Source: Sphingomonas sp. (GTDB lineage: Bacteria; Pseudomonadota; Alphaproteobacteria; Sphingomonadales; Sphingomonadaceae). From it: a stretch of 64,000 nt of DNA. The stretch is taken from contig NZ_JAFKMA010000001.1 in assembly GCF_017304635.1 (NCBI RefSeq), positions 62,001-126,000 of the forward strand, written 5' to 3'. The translations under genes were made by a program, and so were the position numbers. Shown here one piece after another: positions 1 through 11,330 of this stretch (position 1 is its first letter; each line of letters starts with the position of its first letter). The notes beneath the pieces were generated by a model. That model was not told where the DNA came from. It was given only the letters and a program-made list of their open reading frames with translations, and made no database searches.

Positions 1-1
1 C

Positions 2-1330
2 CAGCCCGCCTCGGCCGGGCTGCTGCGCGAACTCTCGCAGCATCTGGTCGAGGTGCATGGCCAGCACGACGATCGCGGCCTGCTGGCCCCGGCCGGGCAT
101 CGCGCGCTGCTCGATGCGTTCGGCCGGTGCAGCGCGGCGGCGACGGCGCGCGCCTATCGCGGCTGGCGCGAGGCGGAGGATGCGCTGGCGGTGGCGCGGG
201 CCGAGATCGACGCCGCCGTCCGCGACCGCGATTGGCTCGAACATGCGGTCGGCGAACTCGACGCGTTCGCGCCGGAGCCGGGCGAGGAAGAAGCGCTGGC
301 CGATCGCCGCCGCGTCATGCAGCGGTCGGAGAAGATCGCCGACGACCTCGCGGCGATCGACCAGTTCCTGGAAGGGTCGGACGGCGGATTGTCGCGGCTG
401 CGCCAGGCGGCCCGCGTGCTCGAACGCGTCGCCGACGCGCATCCGACGCTGGCCGACGCGCTGGCCGCGATCGATCGCGCGGTGACCGAGGGCGCGGTGG
501 CGGAGGATCGGCTGAAGGAAGCGCGCGACGCCCTGTGGTTCGATCCCGCCGCGCTGGAGGGCGACGAAGAACGGCTGTTCGATCTGCGCGCGCTCGCCCG
601 CAAGCATCGCGTCCAGCCCGACGACCTCGCCGCGCTGGCCGACGACCTGCGTGGCCGGCTCGACCGACTTAATTCGGGCCAGGAGGGCGTCGGCGCGCTC
701 GAATCGCAGGTCGCCATGCGCAAGGCCGAGTACGAACGGGCGGCGGATGCGCTGGCGGCGGAGCGGCAGGCGGCGGCGGGCCGCCTCGACACGGCGGTCG
801 CGAGCGAGCTCGCCCCGCTCAAGCTCGACGCCGCGCGCTTCCGCACGGTGGTCGCGCCGCTCCCGCCCGAGCAATGGGGGCCCGGCGGCAAGGACCGGGT
901 CGAGTTCGAGATCGCCACCAATCCGGGCGCGCCGTTCGCCGCGCTCGCCAGGATCGCGAGCGGCGGCGAACTGTCGCGCTTCATCCTCGCGCTGAAGGTT
1001 GCGCTGGCGGAGGAAGGCGGAGCGGCGACGATGGTGTTCGACGAGATCGACCGCGGCGTCGGCGGCGCGGTGGCGTCGGCGATCGGCGATCGGCTGGCGC
1101 GGCTGGCAGAGCGGACCCAGGTGCTGGTGGTGACGCATAGTCCGCAGGTCGCGGCACGTGGGAGCCGGCATTTCTTCATCGCCAAGTCGTCCGACGGCAC
1201 CGTCACGCGCACCGGCGTCCACGCGCTCGACGAGGGCGAACGCCGCGAGGAGATCGCGCGGATGCTGTCGGGCGCGACGATCACCGACGAAGCCCGCGCG
1301 CAGGCCGGGCGGCTGCTCGAAGTCGCCTAG
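2..1330 (+). CDS. recN: DNA repair protein RecN, 3' part
   Basis: SMC-like ATPase that acts in recombinational repair of double-strand breaks. The reading frame is open from base 2, so the 5' end lies outside the window and the N-terminal Walker A is not seen. Visible parts: a VHGQHD Q-loop-type motif at about 50-70, a long coiled-coil middle rich in Ala/Arg/Glu, the ABC signature SGGELSRF near 958-981, Walker B TMVFDEIDRG near 1028-1057, and the H-loop VVTHSPQVAA near 1126-1155. This order is diagnostic for RecN. The stop overlaps the stop of the convergent small gene in the tetranucleotide ctag. ligA follows downstream on the same strand. Confidence 0.96.
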   Translation, partial: QPASAGLLRELSQHLVEVHGQHDDRGLLAPAGHRALLDAFGRCSAAATARAYRGWREAEDALAVARAEIDAAVRDRDWLEHAVGELDAFAPEPGEEEALADRRRVMQRSEKIADDLAAIDQFLEGSDGGLSRLRQAARVLERVADAHPTLADALAAIDRAVTEGAVAEDRLKEARDALWFDPAALEGDEERLFDLRALARKHRVQPDDLAALADDLRGRLDRLNSGQEGVGALESQVAMRKAEYERAADALAAERQAAAGRLDTAVASELAPLKLDAARFRTVVAPLPPEQWGPGGKDRVEFEIATNPGAPFAALARIASGGELSRFILALKVALAEEGGAATMVFDEIDRGVGGAVASAIGDRLARLAERTQVLVVTHSPQVAARGSRHFFIAKSSDGTVTRTGVHALDEGERREEIARMLSGATITDEARAQAGRLLEVA

Positions 1331-1653
1331 AAGGGCAGCTTCAACCGCACCATCGCGGCGGGGCCGCAGAAGCCGCCGACGCAATGCTGTTCCGCGTGGC
1401 TGTCGATCGTGCCGTTACCGACCTTCGCCGTCATCGGCGGCAGCGGCGTGCCGTTGGGCGGCGGGCCGATCGGGCGCAGGCGATAGCGTTCGCTGTCGCT
1501 CTTGCCGCACACGACGACGTCGTCGCTGTCGCCGTCCTTGGGCGGGCAGGACCGGACCAGCGTCGTCGATGGCGGCAGGAGCGGACCGATCGTCCGCGGC
1601 TTCGCCGGTGGATCGAGCACCACTTGCGCCACCATCAGCATCGCGACGAGCAT
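1327..1653 (-). CDS. small exported Cys-containing protein, unknown function
   Basis: A 108-residue protein beginning MLVAMLMVAQ. The ATG at 1653 was chosen because a GGGGGAG ribosome-binding site lies just upstream; a longer frame starting at 1704 has no such site. The hydrophobic N-terminus followed by a Pro-rich stretch resembles a short signal peptide. The mature part has four Cys in two pairs (SCPPKDG...VVVCGK and HCVGGFCG), which could form disulfides in the periplasm. The motif DGDSDDVVVCGKSDSERYRL looks like small secreted proteins common in sphingomonads, but I know of no function. It is convergent with recN and divergent from ligA. Confidence 0.7.
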   Translation of the reverse strand: MLVAMLMVAQVVLDPPAKPRTIGPLLPPSTTLVRSCPPKDGDSDDVVVCGKSDSERYRLRPIGPPPNGTPLPPMTAKVGNGTIDSHAEQHCVGGFCGPAAMVRLKLPF

Positions 1654-1742
1654 ATGCCATCTCCCCCGCCTATCAGGATCGCTGTCGCAGCCAAACGCAG
1701 CCAAAATGCGGCACGCATTCCCTCGCCGGGCGGCTCTGCTAA

Positions 1743-3830
<2,088 letters not shown>

Positions 3831-3892
3831 CTTTGCGGTGATGCTTTTCTGCAACGCAGCATAACGATTTCCCGGCTGTCCACAGCCTGACC

Positions 3893-3920
3893 TTGCACTG
3901 TCATCGAACCGACATATTCT
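3893..3920 (+). promoter_or_regulatory. possible sigma70-type promoter for the first TonB receptor
   Basis: TTGCAC at 3893-3898 and TATTCT at 3915-3920 are separated by 16 bp, about 70 bp before the receptor start at 3988. The fit to consensus is moderate and only seen by eye. Confidence 0.3.
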
Positions 3921-3987
3921 GCGTTCATGGGGCCGAGCAGCGGTGAGAACACCGGGCTTGGGCGGTCAGCGCCTTTAAGGGGAAACC

Positions 3988-6900
3988 ATGCGACATCATC
4001 TGTTTATCGGTGCGGCCATGGCCGCGCTCGTCATGCCTGCCGCGGCCTACGCGCAGGAAACCACTGCCACCATTCGCGGCACGGTGACCGCCAACGGCAC
4101 ACCCGTCGCTGACGCTCAGGTCGTCGTCACCGACGTCGCCTCGGGCACCAAGCTGCAGACCAAGAGCGACGGCGCCGGCGCGTTCACCGCAGCCGGTCTG
4201 CGTGCCGGCGGTCCCTACTCGGTCGAAGTGACCAGCGCCTCGGGCAGCACCACCGTCACCGACATCTACACCGTCGTCGGTCAGCCGTACGAGTTGCCGG
4301 TCGATCTGACCGCTCAGGCGGCGCAGGGCGGTACCACGAACGACATCGTCGTTACGGCTTCACGGGTCCGCGGCGCCGGCGTGATCGGCAGCGGCCCGGC
4401 CACCGTGCTGACTGCGCAGGACATTTCGAAGGTCGCCTCGGTCAACCGCGACATTCGCGACCTAATGCGCCGCGATCCGTTCGCGACGCTCGACACGTCG
4501 CAGTCGACCGGCCGCCAAGTGACCTTCGCGGGTACCAACCCCCGCTTCAATCGCTTCACGGTGGACGGCGTGCCGATCACCGACAGCTTCGGTCTCAATC
4601 CTGACGCGCTCCCGTCGCGCCGTGGCCCGGTACCGCTCGATTCGATCGGCGAGTTCCAGACCAAGGTCGCGCCGTACGACATTCGCGAGGGCTTCTTCCA
4701 GGGTGGCGTCATCAACGCCGTGCTGCGTTCGGGCACCAATTCGTTTCAGGGTACGGGCTTCTACAGCATTAACACCGACGGTCTGACCGGCGAGCATCTG
4801 AAGCCCTATGTCACCAACACCACCGGCTATGCGCCGCAGCCCAAGTTCAGCAGCAAGGATTACGGCGTCGAACTGTCGGGCCCGATCATCAAGGACAAGC
4901 TGTTCTTCATGATCGCGGCGGAGCGTGTCCGTGCGACCAATCCGTTCAACGTCGCCGCCAACTCGCTGACTCAGGCGCAATACGACCAGATCACCAGCAT
5001 CGCCAAGACCAAGTATGGCGTCGATGCCGGTGGCAAGCTGACCAGCCAGGGCGACAAGGACGACCGTATCGTCGGTCGTATCGACGCCAACATCGCGACG
5101 GGCCAGCGCCTGTCGCTGACCGGCATCTACACCAAGGACGCGATCAACGTCCTGGGCTTCAACAGCGCCACGTCACAGTCGACGCTGTCTAACGACTACG
5201 TCAAGCCGAACCGCCTCTGGGCGGGCGTCGCGACGCTGAACTCGACCTGGTCACCGGTACTTTCGACCGAAACCCGCGTCATGTACAAGGATTACAAGAG
5301 CGGTCAGAACCCGATCCTGGCGAAGACCGCGTTAGCGCTGGTCTGCAGCGACGCGGGCACTTCAGCGGCGATCACCGTCGGCACCGCCACGCAGTGTTCG
5401 TCGAACGTGACGTCGCTGGGCATCGGGCCGCTCGGCTCGGCGCAGACGAACGTGCTGCAAACCAAGACGTTCGACGTGCAGGAACTGATGCGCTTCTCGT
5501 TCGGCGACCATAACGTCCGGGCTCTGTACGATTACCAGCACGTGTCGAACTACAACCTGTTCATCGGGCAGACGGCGCAGCCGGCCGGTATTTCGTCGGG
5601 CGCGTATGGTGCGTACTATTTCGACTCGATCGCCGCGTTCCAGGCGGGCACCGCGCAAGCGTTTGGTTACGCCAACGCTACGACGGGTAACCCCAACGAT
5701 GCCGCTGCGCGCTTCAGCTATGCCACCCACACGTTCGGCCTGCAGGACGACTGGCGCGTCAACTCGTCGCTGACGGTGACGGCTGGCGTCCGCTACGACC
5801 TGTTCGGCGGTCACGACCGGCCGCTGGTCAACGCGGCGTTCGTGGCGCGCGAGGGCTTCAACAACAACGCCTTCGTGAGCGGGCGTGGCCTGTTCCAGCC
5901 GCGCGTCGGGTTCGACTGGAAGGCGACGTCGCGCCTCAACATCCACGGCGGCGTCGGCATCTTCGGCGGTGGTACGCCGGACGTCTACATCGGCAACAGC
6001 TTCTCCTCGAGCGGTGTTCAGCCGGTGCTGTATTCGACCACGACCAATGCGGCATTCCTCAACAACGTCAGCCTGACGTCGGTGCCGGCCGGCGCTACCG
6101 CGGCGCTGAATGGTCTGCAGAACTCGCCGGTCGCGGCACTCGACCCGAACTTCAAAATCGCGTCGCAGTATCGCGGTTCGCTGTCGGCCACGTACGACTT
6201 CGATCTCGGGCCGCTCGGCGATCGCTGGCAGCTTGGCGCCAGCGTGCTGGCATCGAAGGTTCGCCAGGGGCTGCTGTATCGCGATGGTCGTGCGCGCCCG
6301 CTGACCAATTCGGACGGCAGCAATTCGCTGACCCCGGACGGCCGTCAGCGTTACTACGACATCACACCGACCAGCCAAGGCGGTCCGTCGGGTAACGCCG
6401 ACACGATCCTGGGTAATACCACGCGCGGTCATGGCTATATCGGCGTCGTCAGCCTGCGGAAGAAGTGGGACTTCGGTCTCGGCCTGTTCGGCAGCTTCAC
6501 TTATCAGGACGTGAAGGATCAGGCGGCGGTTACGTCGTCGATTGCATCGTCGAACTATGGCAACACGGCCTATTTCGACGCCAATGGCGGGGCTTTCGGT
6601 CACTCGAACGACGAGGTTCGGTACTCGTTCAAGTACAGCATCGACTTCGATCATGCATTCTTCGGCGACTACAAGACTCGCATCCAGCTGTTCGGCGAAA
6701 CCCGCATTGGTTCACCGTACAGCTACACGATGCAGGACGCCGCGACGGTCAATGGTCGCAGTGCCGTGTTCGGGACGGCTGGCAACACAAGCCGCTTCCT
6801 GTTCTATGTGCCGACCGGTATCAACGATCCCAAGGTCACGTACTCGGATATCGATTCATCCGGGAATAGCGCGACTGCCACGCGGATCGATCAGATCATC

Positions 6901-7275
6901 AACTCCACTGGTCTAAGTAAGTATCGCGGTATGATCGCGCCGCGCAACGCGTTCAACTCGAAGTGGTTTACGAAGCTTGACCTTCACGTCGAGCAGGAAA
7001 TCCCGACCTTTATCGGCAAGTCGCGGATTTCGCTGTTCGCCGACATCGAGAATCTGCCCAACCTCATCAACCACAATTGGGGTGAGCAGCTGCGTAACTT
7101 TTTCCCGTTCACGGATGTCGTGACGCGAGTCGCTTGTCAGACGGTCGGCAGCAATCCGTGCGGCAAATACGTCTATTCGTCGCCGAGCAGTGACACGTTC
7201 CTGGCCGATCAGCTGATTACCGTAAACGGCTCGTCGCTCTACTCGATCCGGGTCGGCGCACGCGTTTCGTTCTGA
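3988..7275 (+). CDS. TonB-dependent receptor with carboxypeptidase-regulatory-like N-terminal domain (Oar type)
   Basis: Outer-membrane receptor of 1095 residues. A signal peptide (MRHHLFIGAAMAALVMPAAA, then YAQ) leads into a carboxypeptidase-D-like beta-sandwich (about 30-115, TIRGTVTANGTPVADAQVVV), then a TonB-box-like DIVVTASRV and the plug domain (SIGEFQTKVAPYDIREG), then a long beta-barrel ending in an aromatic residue (RVGARVSF). This is the Oar/SusC-like layout seen for many large-substrate receptors. The start has the ribosome-binding site AGGGGAAA. A strong terminator follows directly. The substrate cannot be told from sequence. Codons are less GC-saturated than in the neighbours, usual for long receptor genes. 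Confidence 0.93.
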   Translation: MRHHLFIGAAMAALVMPAAAYAQETTATIRGTVTANGTPVADAQVVVTDVASGTKLQTKSDGAGAFTAAGLRAGGPYSVEVTSASGSTTVTDIYTVVGQPYELPVDLTAQAAQGGTTNDIVVTASRVRGAGVIGSGPATVLTAQDISKVASVNRDIRDLMRRDPFATLDTSQSTGRQVTFAGTNPRFNRFTVDGVPITDSFGLNPDALPSRRGPVPLDSIGEFQTKVAPYDIREGFFQGGVINAVLRSGTNSFQGTGFYSINTDGLTGEHLKPYVTNTTGYAPQPKFSSKDYGVELSGPIIKDKLFFMIAAERVRATNPFNVAANSLTQAQYDQITSIAKTKYGVDAGGKLTSQGDKDDRIVGRIDANIATGQRLSLTGIYTKDAINVLGFNSATSQSTLSNDYVKPNRLWAGVATLNSTWSPVLSTETRVMYKDYKSGQNPILAKTALALVCSDAGTSAAITVGTATQCSSNVTSLGIGPLGSAQTNVLQTKTFDVQELMRFSFGDHNVRALYDYQHVSNYNLFIGQTAQPAGISSGAYGAYYFDSIAAFQAGTAQAFGYANATTGNPNDAAARFSYATHTFGLQDDWRVNSSLTVTAGVRYDLFGGHDRPLVNAAFVAREGFNNNAFVSGRGLFQPRVGFDWKATSRLNIHGGVGIFGGGTPDVYIGNSFSSSGVQPVLYSTTTNAAFLNNVSLTSVPAGATAALNGLQNSPVAALDPNFKIASQYRGSLSATYDFDLGPLGDRWQLGASVLASKVRQGLLYRDGRARPLTNSDGSNSLTPDGRQRYYDITPTSQGGPSGNADTILGNTTRGHGYIGVVSLRKKWDFGLGLFGSFTYQDVKDQAAVTSSIASSNYGNTAYFDANGGAFGHSNDEVRYSFKYSIDFDHAFFGDYKTRIQLFGETRIGSPYSYTMQDAATVNGRSAVFGTAGNTSRFLFYVPTGINDPKVTYSDIDSSGNSATATRIDQIINSTGLSKYRGMIAPRNAFNSKWFTKLDLHVEQEIPTFIGKSRISLFADIENLPNLINHNWGEQLRNFFPFTDVVTRVACQTVGSNPCGKYVYSSPSSDTFLADQLITVNGSSLYSIRVGARVSF

Positions 7276-7295
7276 TCGCGCCGTCACCGGGCCAA

Positions 7296-7333
7296 GAAAA
7301 AGGCCGCCATCTTCCGGGATGGCGGCCTTTTTT
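7296..7333. terminator. bidirectional rho-independent terminator
   Basis: Arms aaaaaggccgccatc and gatggcggccttttt form a near-perfect stem with a 6-base loop and a T-run on both strands. It lies between the convergent ends of the two TonB receptor genes (7275 and 7339), so it can serve both. Confidence 0.93.
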
Positions 7334-7338
7334 GTTAG

Positions 7339-9615
7339 CTAGAATCGCAGCGTCGCGTCGGCGTGGAACGTGCGTTGCGTGAACGGATGGAACAGGAAGT
7401 AGCGGTCGTTGGTGAGGTTATCGACACCCAGGCCTAGCGTGTACGCCCTGGTCACCGCGAACTGCGCGCGCAGGTCGGCGACCAGGTAGCGATAGAAGCC
7501 CTGATAGGTGTTGCCGATCGTGTCGCTGTTATCGAGCGTGCCGTAGATGCGTCTGGCGTAGCGCGCCGCGGCGGTCAGCGACACGCGGTCGATCGGGCGC
7601 CAGGTCGCCACGGCCGTCGCCTTCCAGCGCGGTACGCCGGGGATCGCCTTGCCGATGGCGGCGGGCAAGGCGGGGTCGGCGCGGGTGGTCGCGTCGGCAT
7701 AGGTGACGCTGCCGGCCAGATCGACGCGCGGGATCACGTCGCGGCGGTCGATCGCGGCCTCGACACCGCGTGCACGCGTCCGATCGACGTTCTGGACGAA
7801 GGTCGCGATCGTAGCGGTGCCGTTGAGTGGACCGCTTTGCGACACCAACGCATCGCCGACGATCTCGTTGAACAGCGACAGACGCAGCGTCCCCTTGGCG
7901 CCGGCATGCTCGATCGCGAGTTCCTCCGACCGGGCATGTTCGGGGCGAAGAGTGGGGTTCGGCACGGCCGCGACCGGCGTCGTCACGACCTGGTAGAGTT
8001 CCCCGACCGTCGGAAAGCGCCACGCCTCACCGTAGGACAGACGCAACGTCAGCCCAGGAGCGGCACTCCAAGCCAGCGTCGCCTTGGGCGAGAGGCGGGC
8101 GGCGGACCGCTCGGGCTGCTGCGCCGCGATCGCTGGTGAGGCGGAGAAATTGACCCCGCCATAGGCGCGCCACCATTCCTGCCGCGCGCCGATCGTCAGC
8201 GTCAGCGGCGGGGCGATCGTCCAGGCGTCCTGCGCCCAGAGCGCGGCGGTGCCGGTGCGACCGAGCGATTGGAGCGTCAGCGCGCCCTCGCTCCCGCTCC
8301 GCCAGCCGCTCGTCGCATAACGATTGCTCGCCAATACGAAGCGGTCACCGTGCAGCCCGCCGCTCAGCACGTGCCCGCCGCCGGCGCGCCATGCGGCCTT
8401 GGCGTCGAGCGTCGTCCAGCCGGTGCCGTCGAGCCGCGTGATCGTGCCGGCGCCGCCGCCAAGCGCCGTGGGCAGCGCGGTGGTCGGGCTGCGTTGCGTA
8501 TCGCGATCGAAGCGATAGCTGGTTGCGATCACCTGCCAGTCGACGGCGCGGCTATCGCCGGCCAGAGAAAGCGCGTGCGACCAATGCCGCTGGTCGGTCG
8601 TGTAAACGCCACCCGAAAAGGCGCTGGCTGCGATCGTGTATGGGCGCCCCTCGATATTGACCGACCCGGCATAGACTGGACCGCTCGCGCCGGTCAGGTA
8701 GGACGTCGCACTCGCATCGGTGCGGTTGAAGAACAGCGCGCCGGTATAGCTCAACCGCATGCTGGGCGTGAGGTCGAGGCCGAGGCGAAGCTTCGCGCGC
8801 TGCTGCCGCTGATCCTCGATCCCGCTTTCGCCGAACACGCGGATCGCCGCGCCGGTGCGGTTGAGGTCGGGCACCGCGCCGGTCACCGGCGTGCCGATGC
8901 TACCGGTCGCGGCGGGGACCAATGCAGTGACATAGGTCAGCGGCTGGCTGCGGCTGTGGACGTTGTCGTAGCTCGCGAAGATCGCGAGCGGTCCGAACCG
9001 GTCGCCGATCGTCGCGCCGAACTGGTAGGCGGGATAGGTCGCGTGCCCGGCATATTGGTCGTACGTCTGGACGCTGGTGCCGGCGGTGACGCTGCCCTCC
9101 AGGTGATCGGGCAGGCGCGTAGTGATGTTGACCACCGCGCCGATCGAATTGCCCGGATAGGCCGCCGCGAACGGGCCGTAGAGCACGTCGATCCGCTCGA
9201 TTTCCTGCGGGCTGACCAGGCTCCAGCGGGGCGATGCGCTGGTATTGTTGTTGCCGATCAGCGCGGAGAGCAGCGCGCCGTCGGCGTAGATCAGGTTACG
9301 CGCGCTGGCGCCGAGCCCCGACGTGCGTGTCGCCAGCGGCGCTTGGGTGTCGCCGATGTGGCGTTTGCGCACGATCAGGCTGGGCAGATACTTGACCGTA
9401 TCCTCGACGTTCATCGCGTTGACCTGGCGCGCGATCGTCTCGGCATCGGTCGAGGCGGTGGTCGCGGGCCCCTTGGCGGTGTCGCGCTGGCGCTGGTGCG
9501 TGATGACGATGTCGGCTCGCTGGTCGTCGTCGGATTCGGCCCAGGCGGGCATGGCGGAAGTGCTCGCCAGAACGACGAGCGAGGCGCGCCACAGCGCCCC
9601 GGTGGAAATAGTCAC
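7339..9615 (-). CDS. TonB-dependent receptor, probable metal or metallophore uptake
   Basis: Outer-membrane receptor of 758 residues. It starts at GTG 9615, with AAGGGG nine bases upstream. A signal peptide ends near AMPAWA; then come a TonB-box-like DIVITHQR, a plug domain (AMNVEDTVKYLPSLIVRKR, IERIDVLYGPFAAAYPGNSI), and a 22-strand-type barrel ending in FHADATLRF. The gene lies 56 bp downstream of a His/Met-rich DUF2946 gene on the same strand. DUF2946 proteins commonly accompany copper-related receptors, so a metal substrate is likely but is inferred from context only. Confidence 0.92.
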   Translation of the reverse strand: MTISTGALWRASLVVLASTSAMPAWAESDDDQRADIVITHQRQRDTAKGPATTASTDAETIARQVNAMNVEDTVKYLPSLIVRKRHIGDTQAPLATRTSGLGASARNLIYADGALLSALIGNNNTSASPRWSLVSPQEIERIDVLYGPFAAAYPGNSIGAVVNITTRLPDHLEGSVTAGTSVQTYDQYAGHATYPAYQFGATIGDRFGPLAIFASYDNVHSRSQPLTYVTALVPAATGSIGTPVTGAVPDLNRTGAAIRVFGESGIEDQRQQRAKLRLGLDLTPSMRLSYTGALFFNRTDASATSYLTGASGPVYAGSVNIEGRPYTIAASAFSGGVYTTDQRHWSHALSLAGDSRAVDWQVIATSYRFDRDTQRSPTTALPTALGGGAGTITRLDGTGWTTLDAKAAWRAGGGHVLSGGLHGDRFVLASNRYATSGWRSGSEGALTLQSLGRTGTAALWAQDAWTIAPPLTLTIGARQEWWRAYGGVNFSASPAIAAQQPERSAARLSPKATLAWSAAPGLTLRLSYGEAWRFPTVGELYQVVTTPVAAVPNPTLRPEHARSEELAIEHAGAKGTLRLSLFNEIVGDALVSQSGPLNGTATIATFVQNVDRTRARGVEAAIDRRDVIPRVDLAGSVTYADATTRADPALPAAIGKAIPGVPRWKATAVATWRPIDRVSLTAAARYARRIYGTLDNSDTIGNTYQGFYRYLVADLRAQFAVTRAYTLGLGVDNLTNDRYFLFHPFTQRTFHADATLRF

Positions 9616-9671
9616 GATGTAAAACCCCTTGCAGAAACGCGATGCGCCGCCCAGTCTCGAGCGGCGGCGGT

Positions 9672-10088
9672 TCAGGCGAGGGCAGGCGGTCCGGTCGCGG
9701 GAGGCGGCGGCGCGGCGAGCCCGCGCCCCGGGAGCATGGCCAACGTGGCGGCCAGCGCCGGCGCGGTATCGCGGCGGAGCGGGATGGCGATCGCGAGCGG
9801 CGGCGCCATGTCGAGCGCGGCGATCCCGGCGAAGGCGCAGGGGTGGTCAGCGCGACTGCCGTGATCCTGCTTGTGGTGATTGCCGTCATGGTGGCCCGCC
9901 ATCGGCATGGCCATCGGCTGGCCCGATGTCGTCGGCGCGGGCATGGCGCCATCGCATGGCATCAGCGCGATGCCGCCGTTCGCGGCGGCCATCGTCATAT
10001 ACCCCTGCGGCGTCAGCGCGCGCACCGACAGCGCCGCGATCAGCAGCACCAGCCAGACATATCGGCGCAGGGACCAGGCGGCAGCCAT
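9672..10088 (-). CDS. DUF2946-like His/Met-rich membrane-associated protein
   Basis: A 138-residue protein. The N-terminal hydrophobic segment (YVWLVLLIAALSVRAL) is followed by TPQGYMTM, then a His/Met/Cys-rich stretch (MAMPMAGHHDGNHHKQDH), CAFAG, a second hydrophobic segment, and a Pro-rich ATGPPALA tail. This pattern (R-A-L-x-P-x-G-F/Y-M near the N-terminus, His cluster, C-A-F, terminal GPPA) is typical of DUF2946. The cluster of His, Met and Cys could bind Cu or another soft metal. It is first in a two-gene unit with the TonB receptor and divergent from the sensor kinase gene. Confidence 0.78.
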   Translation of the reverse strand: MAAAWSLRRYVWLVLLIAALSVRALTPQGYMTMAAANGGIALMPCDGAMPAPTTSGQPMAMPMAGHHDGNHHKQDHGSRADHPCAFAGIAALDMAPPLAIAIPLRRDTAPALAATLAMLPGRGLAAPPPPATGPPALA

Positions 10089-10178
10089 CGCGCGCTCCTA
10101 TACGAGGGGATGGTTAATAAGCCATCGCTTTCGCCCGCTTTGCGCCCACGCGTGCCGCGGTGTAGGGAAGCGCCGCTG

Positions 10179-11330
10179 ATGGCCACGCTACCCGCCTCCG
10201 ACCTGCCGCCGCCCGCGCCGCCGCGCGGAGCCTGGCCCCCGGCGATCCTGTCGCAGCCGTTCTTCGAGAATAAGGGCCGCGCGTTCTGGCGGCTGCAGGC
10301 GATCGGCTGGTCGGGCTATCTCGTGCTGCGCTCGGTCTCGGCGATCTCGAACAATTTGCCGACCTCGGCGCTGGTCACCAACATCATCGAGGCGATCATC
10401 GGCTATTGCGTGACAGCGTTGCTGTCGACGCTCTACGGCTATTACCGCCGCCTGCCGCGGTTGAGCGAGGTGCTGCTGACGCTACTGACGCTCGGGGCGG
10501 CCACGCTCATCATCGCGACGCTCAACGCGTTCGCGTTCAGCCTGGTCAACCGGTTCGACAATCCCGGCCTGACGCTGCAACTCGTGCTGGGACAGCTGTT
10601 CCTGACGATGACGGTGCTCGCCGGGTGGACCGCGCTCTACTTCGGGATCAATTTCTACCTGATCGTCGAGGAGCAGTCGCACCAGCTCGAGCGATTGGAG
10701 ACGCAGGCGTCGTCGGCCCAGCTGGCGATGCTGCGCTACCAGCTCAACCCGCATTTCCTGTTCAACACGCTCAACTCGATCTCGACCTTGGTGCTGCTGA
10801 AGGAGACCGAGCGCGCCAATGCGATGCTGTCGCGGCTTGCCGATTTCCTGCGCTTCACCCTCGTCTATGAGCCGACCGCGCTCGTCACCGTCGCGCAGGA
10901 AGTGCAGACGCTGAAACTCTATCTCGAGATCGAGAAGATGCGCTTCGAAAAGCGGCTGCGCCCGGTGTTCGAGATCGACCCGCGCGCCGAACGCGCCCGG
11001 CTGCCCTCGCTGTTGCTGCAACCTTTGGTCGAAAACGCGATCAAATATGCGGTGACGCCGAGCGAGGAGGGGGCGGAGATCGCGGTTTCCGCACGGCTCG
11101 TCGGCGAACGCGTGCGGATCGCGGTTTCGGACACCGGTCCTGGCTTGATCGAGAACAAGTTGGGGCCGAGTCTTTCAACCGGCGTTGGGCTCGCCAATAT
11201 AAGGGACCGGTTGGTGCAGGCGTACGGGCCTGACCACCGGTTCGACGCTCGGTCTCTGCCAGGGGGCGGCTATGCTGTGGAGATCGAGATCCCGTACCAG
11301 TTGGACGATCCGAATAGAGAGGCCGCATGA
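10179..11330 (+). CDS. LytS/YehU-type sensor histidine kinase
   Basis: A 383-residue kinase of the His_kinase (PF06580) class. Start at ATG 10179 has AGGGAAG upstream; an in-frame ATG at 10110 would add 23 unconserved residues. Four hydrophobic segments lie between about residues 40 and 170. The phosphoacceptor motif is QLNPHFLFNTLNS (His192), followed by an HATPase domain with an N box (QPLVENAIKYAV), DTGPGL and a G-rich GVGLANIRDRL. It overlaps the response-regulator gene by 4 bases (ATGA), so the two form a two-component pair. No periplasmic sensor domain is visible; the signal is unknown. Confidence 0.93.
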   Translation: MATLPASDLPPPAPPRGAWPPAILSQPFFENKGRAFWRLQAIGWSGYLVLRSVSAISNNLPTSALVTNIIEAIIGYCVTALLSTLYGYYRRLPRLSEVLLTLLTLGAATLIIATLNAFAFSLVNRFDNPGLTLQLVLGQLFLTMTVLAGWTALYFGINFYLIVEEQSHQLERLETQASSAQLAMLRYQLNPHFLFNTLNSISTLVLLKETERANAMLSRLADFLRFTLVYEPTALVTVAQEVQTLKLYLEIEKMRFEKRLRPVFEIDPRAERARLPSLLLQPLVENAIKYAVTPSEEGAEIAVSARLVGERVRIAVSDTGPGLIENKLGPSLSTGVGLANIRDRLVQAYGPDHRFDARSLPGGGYAVEIEIPYQLDDPNREAA

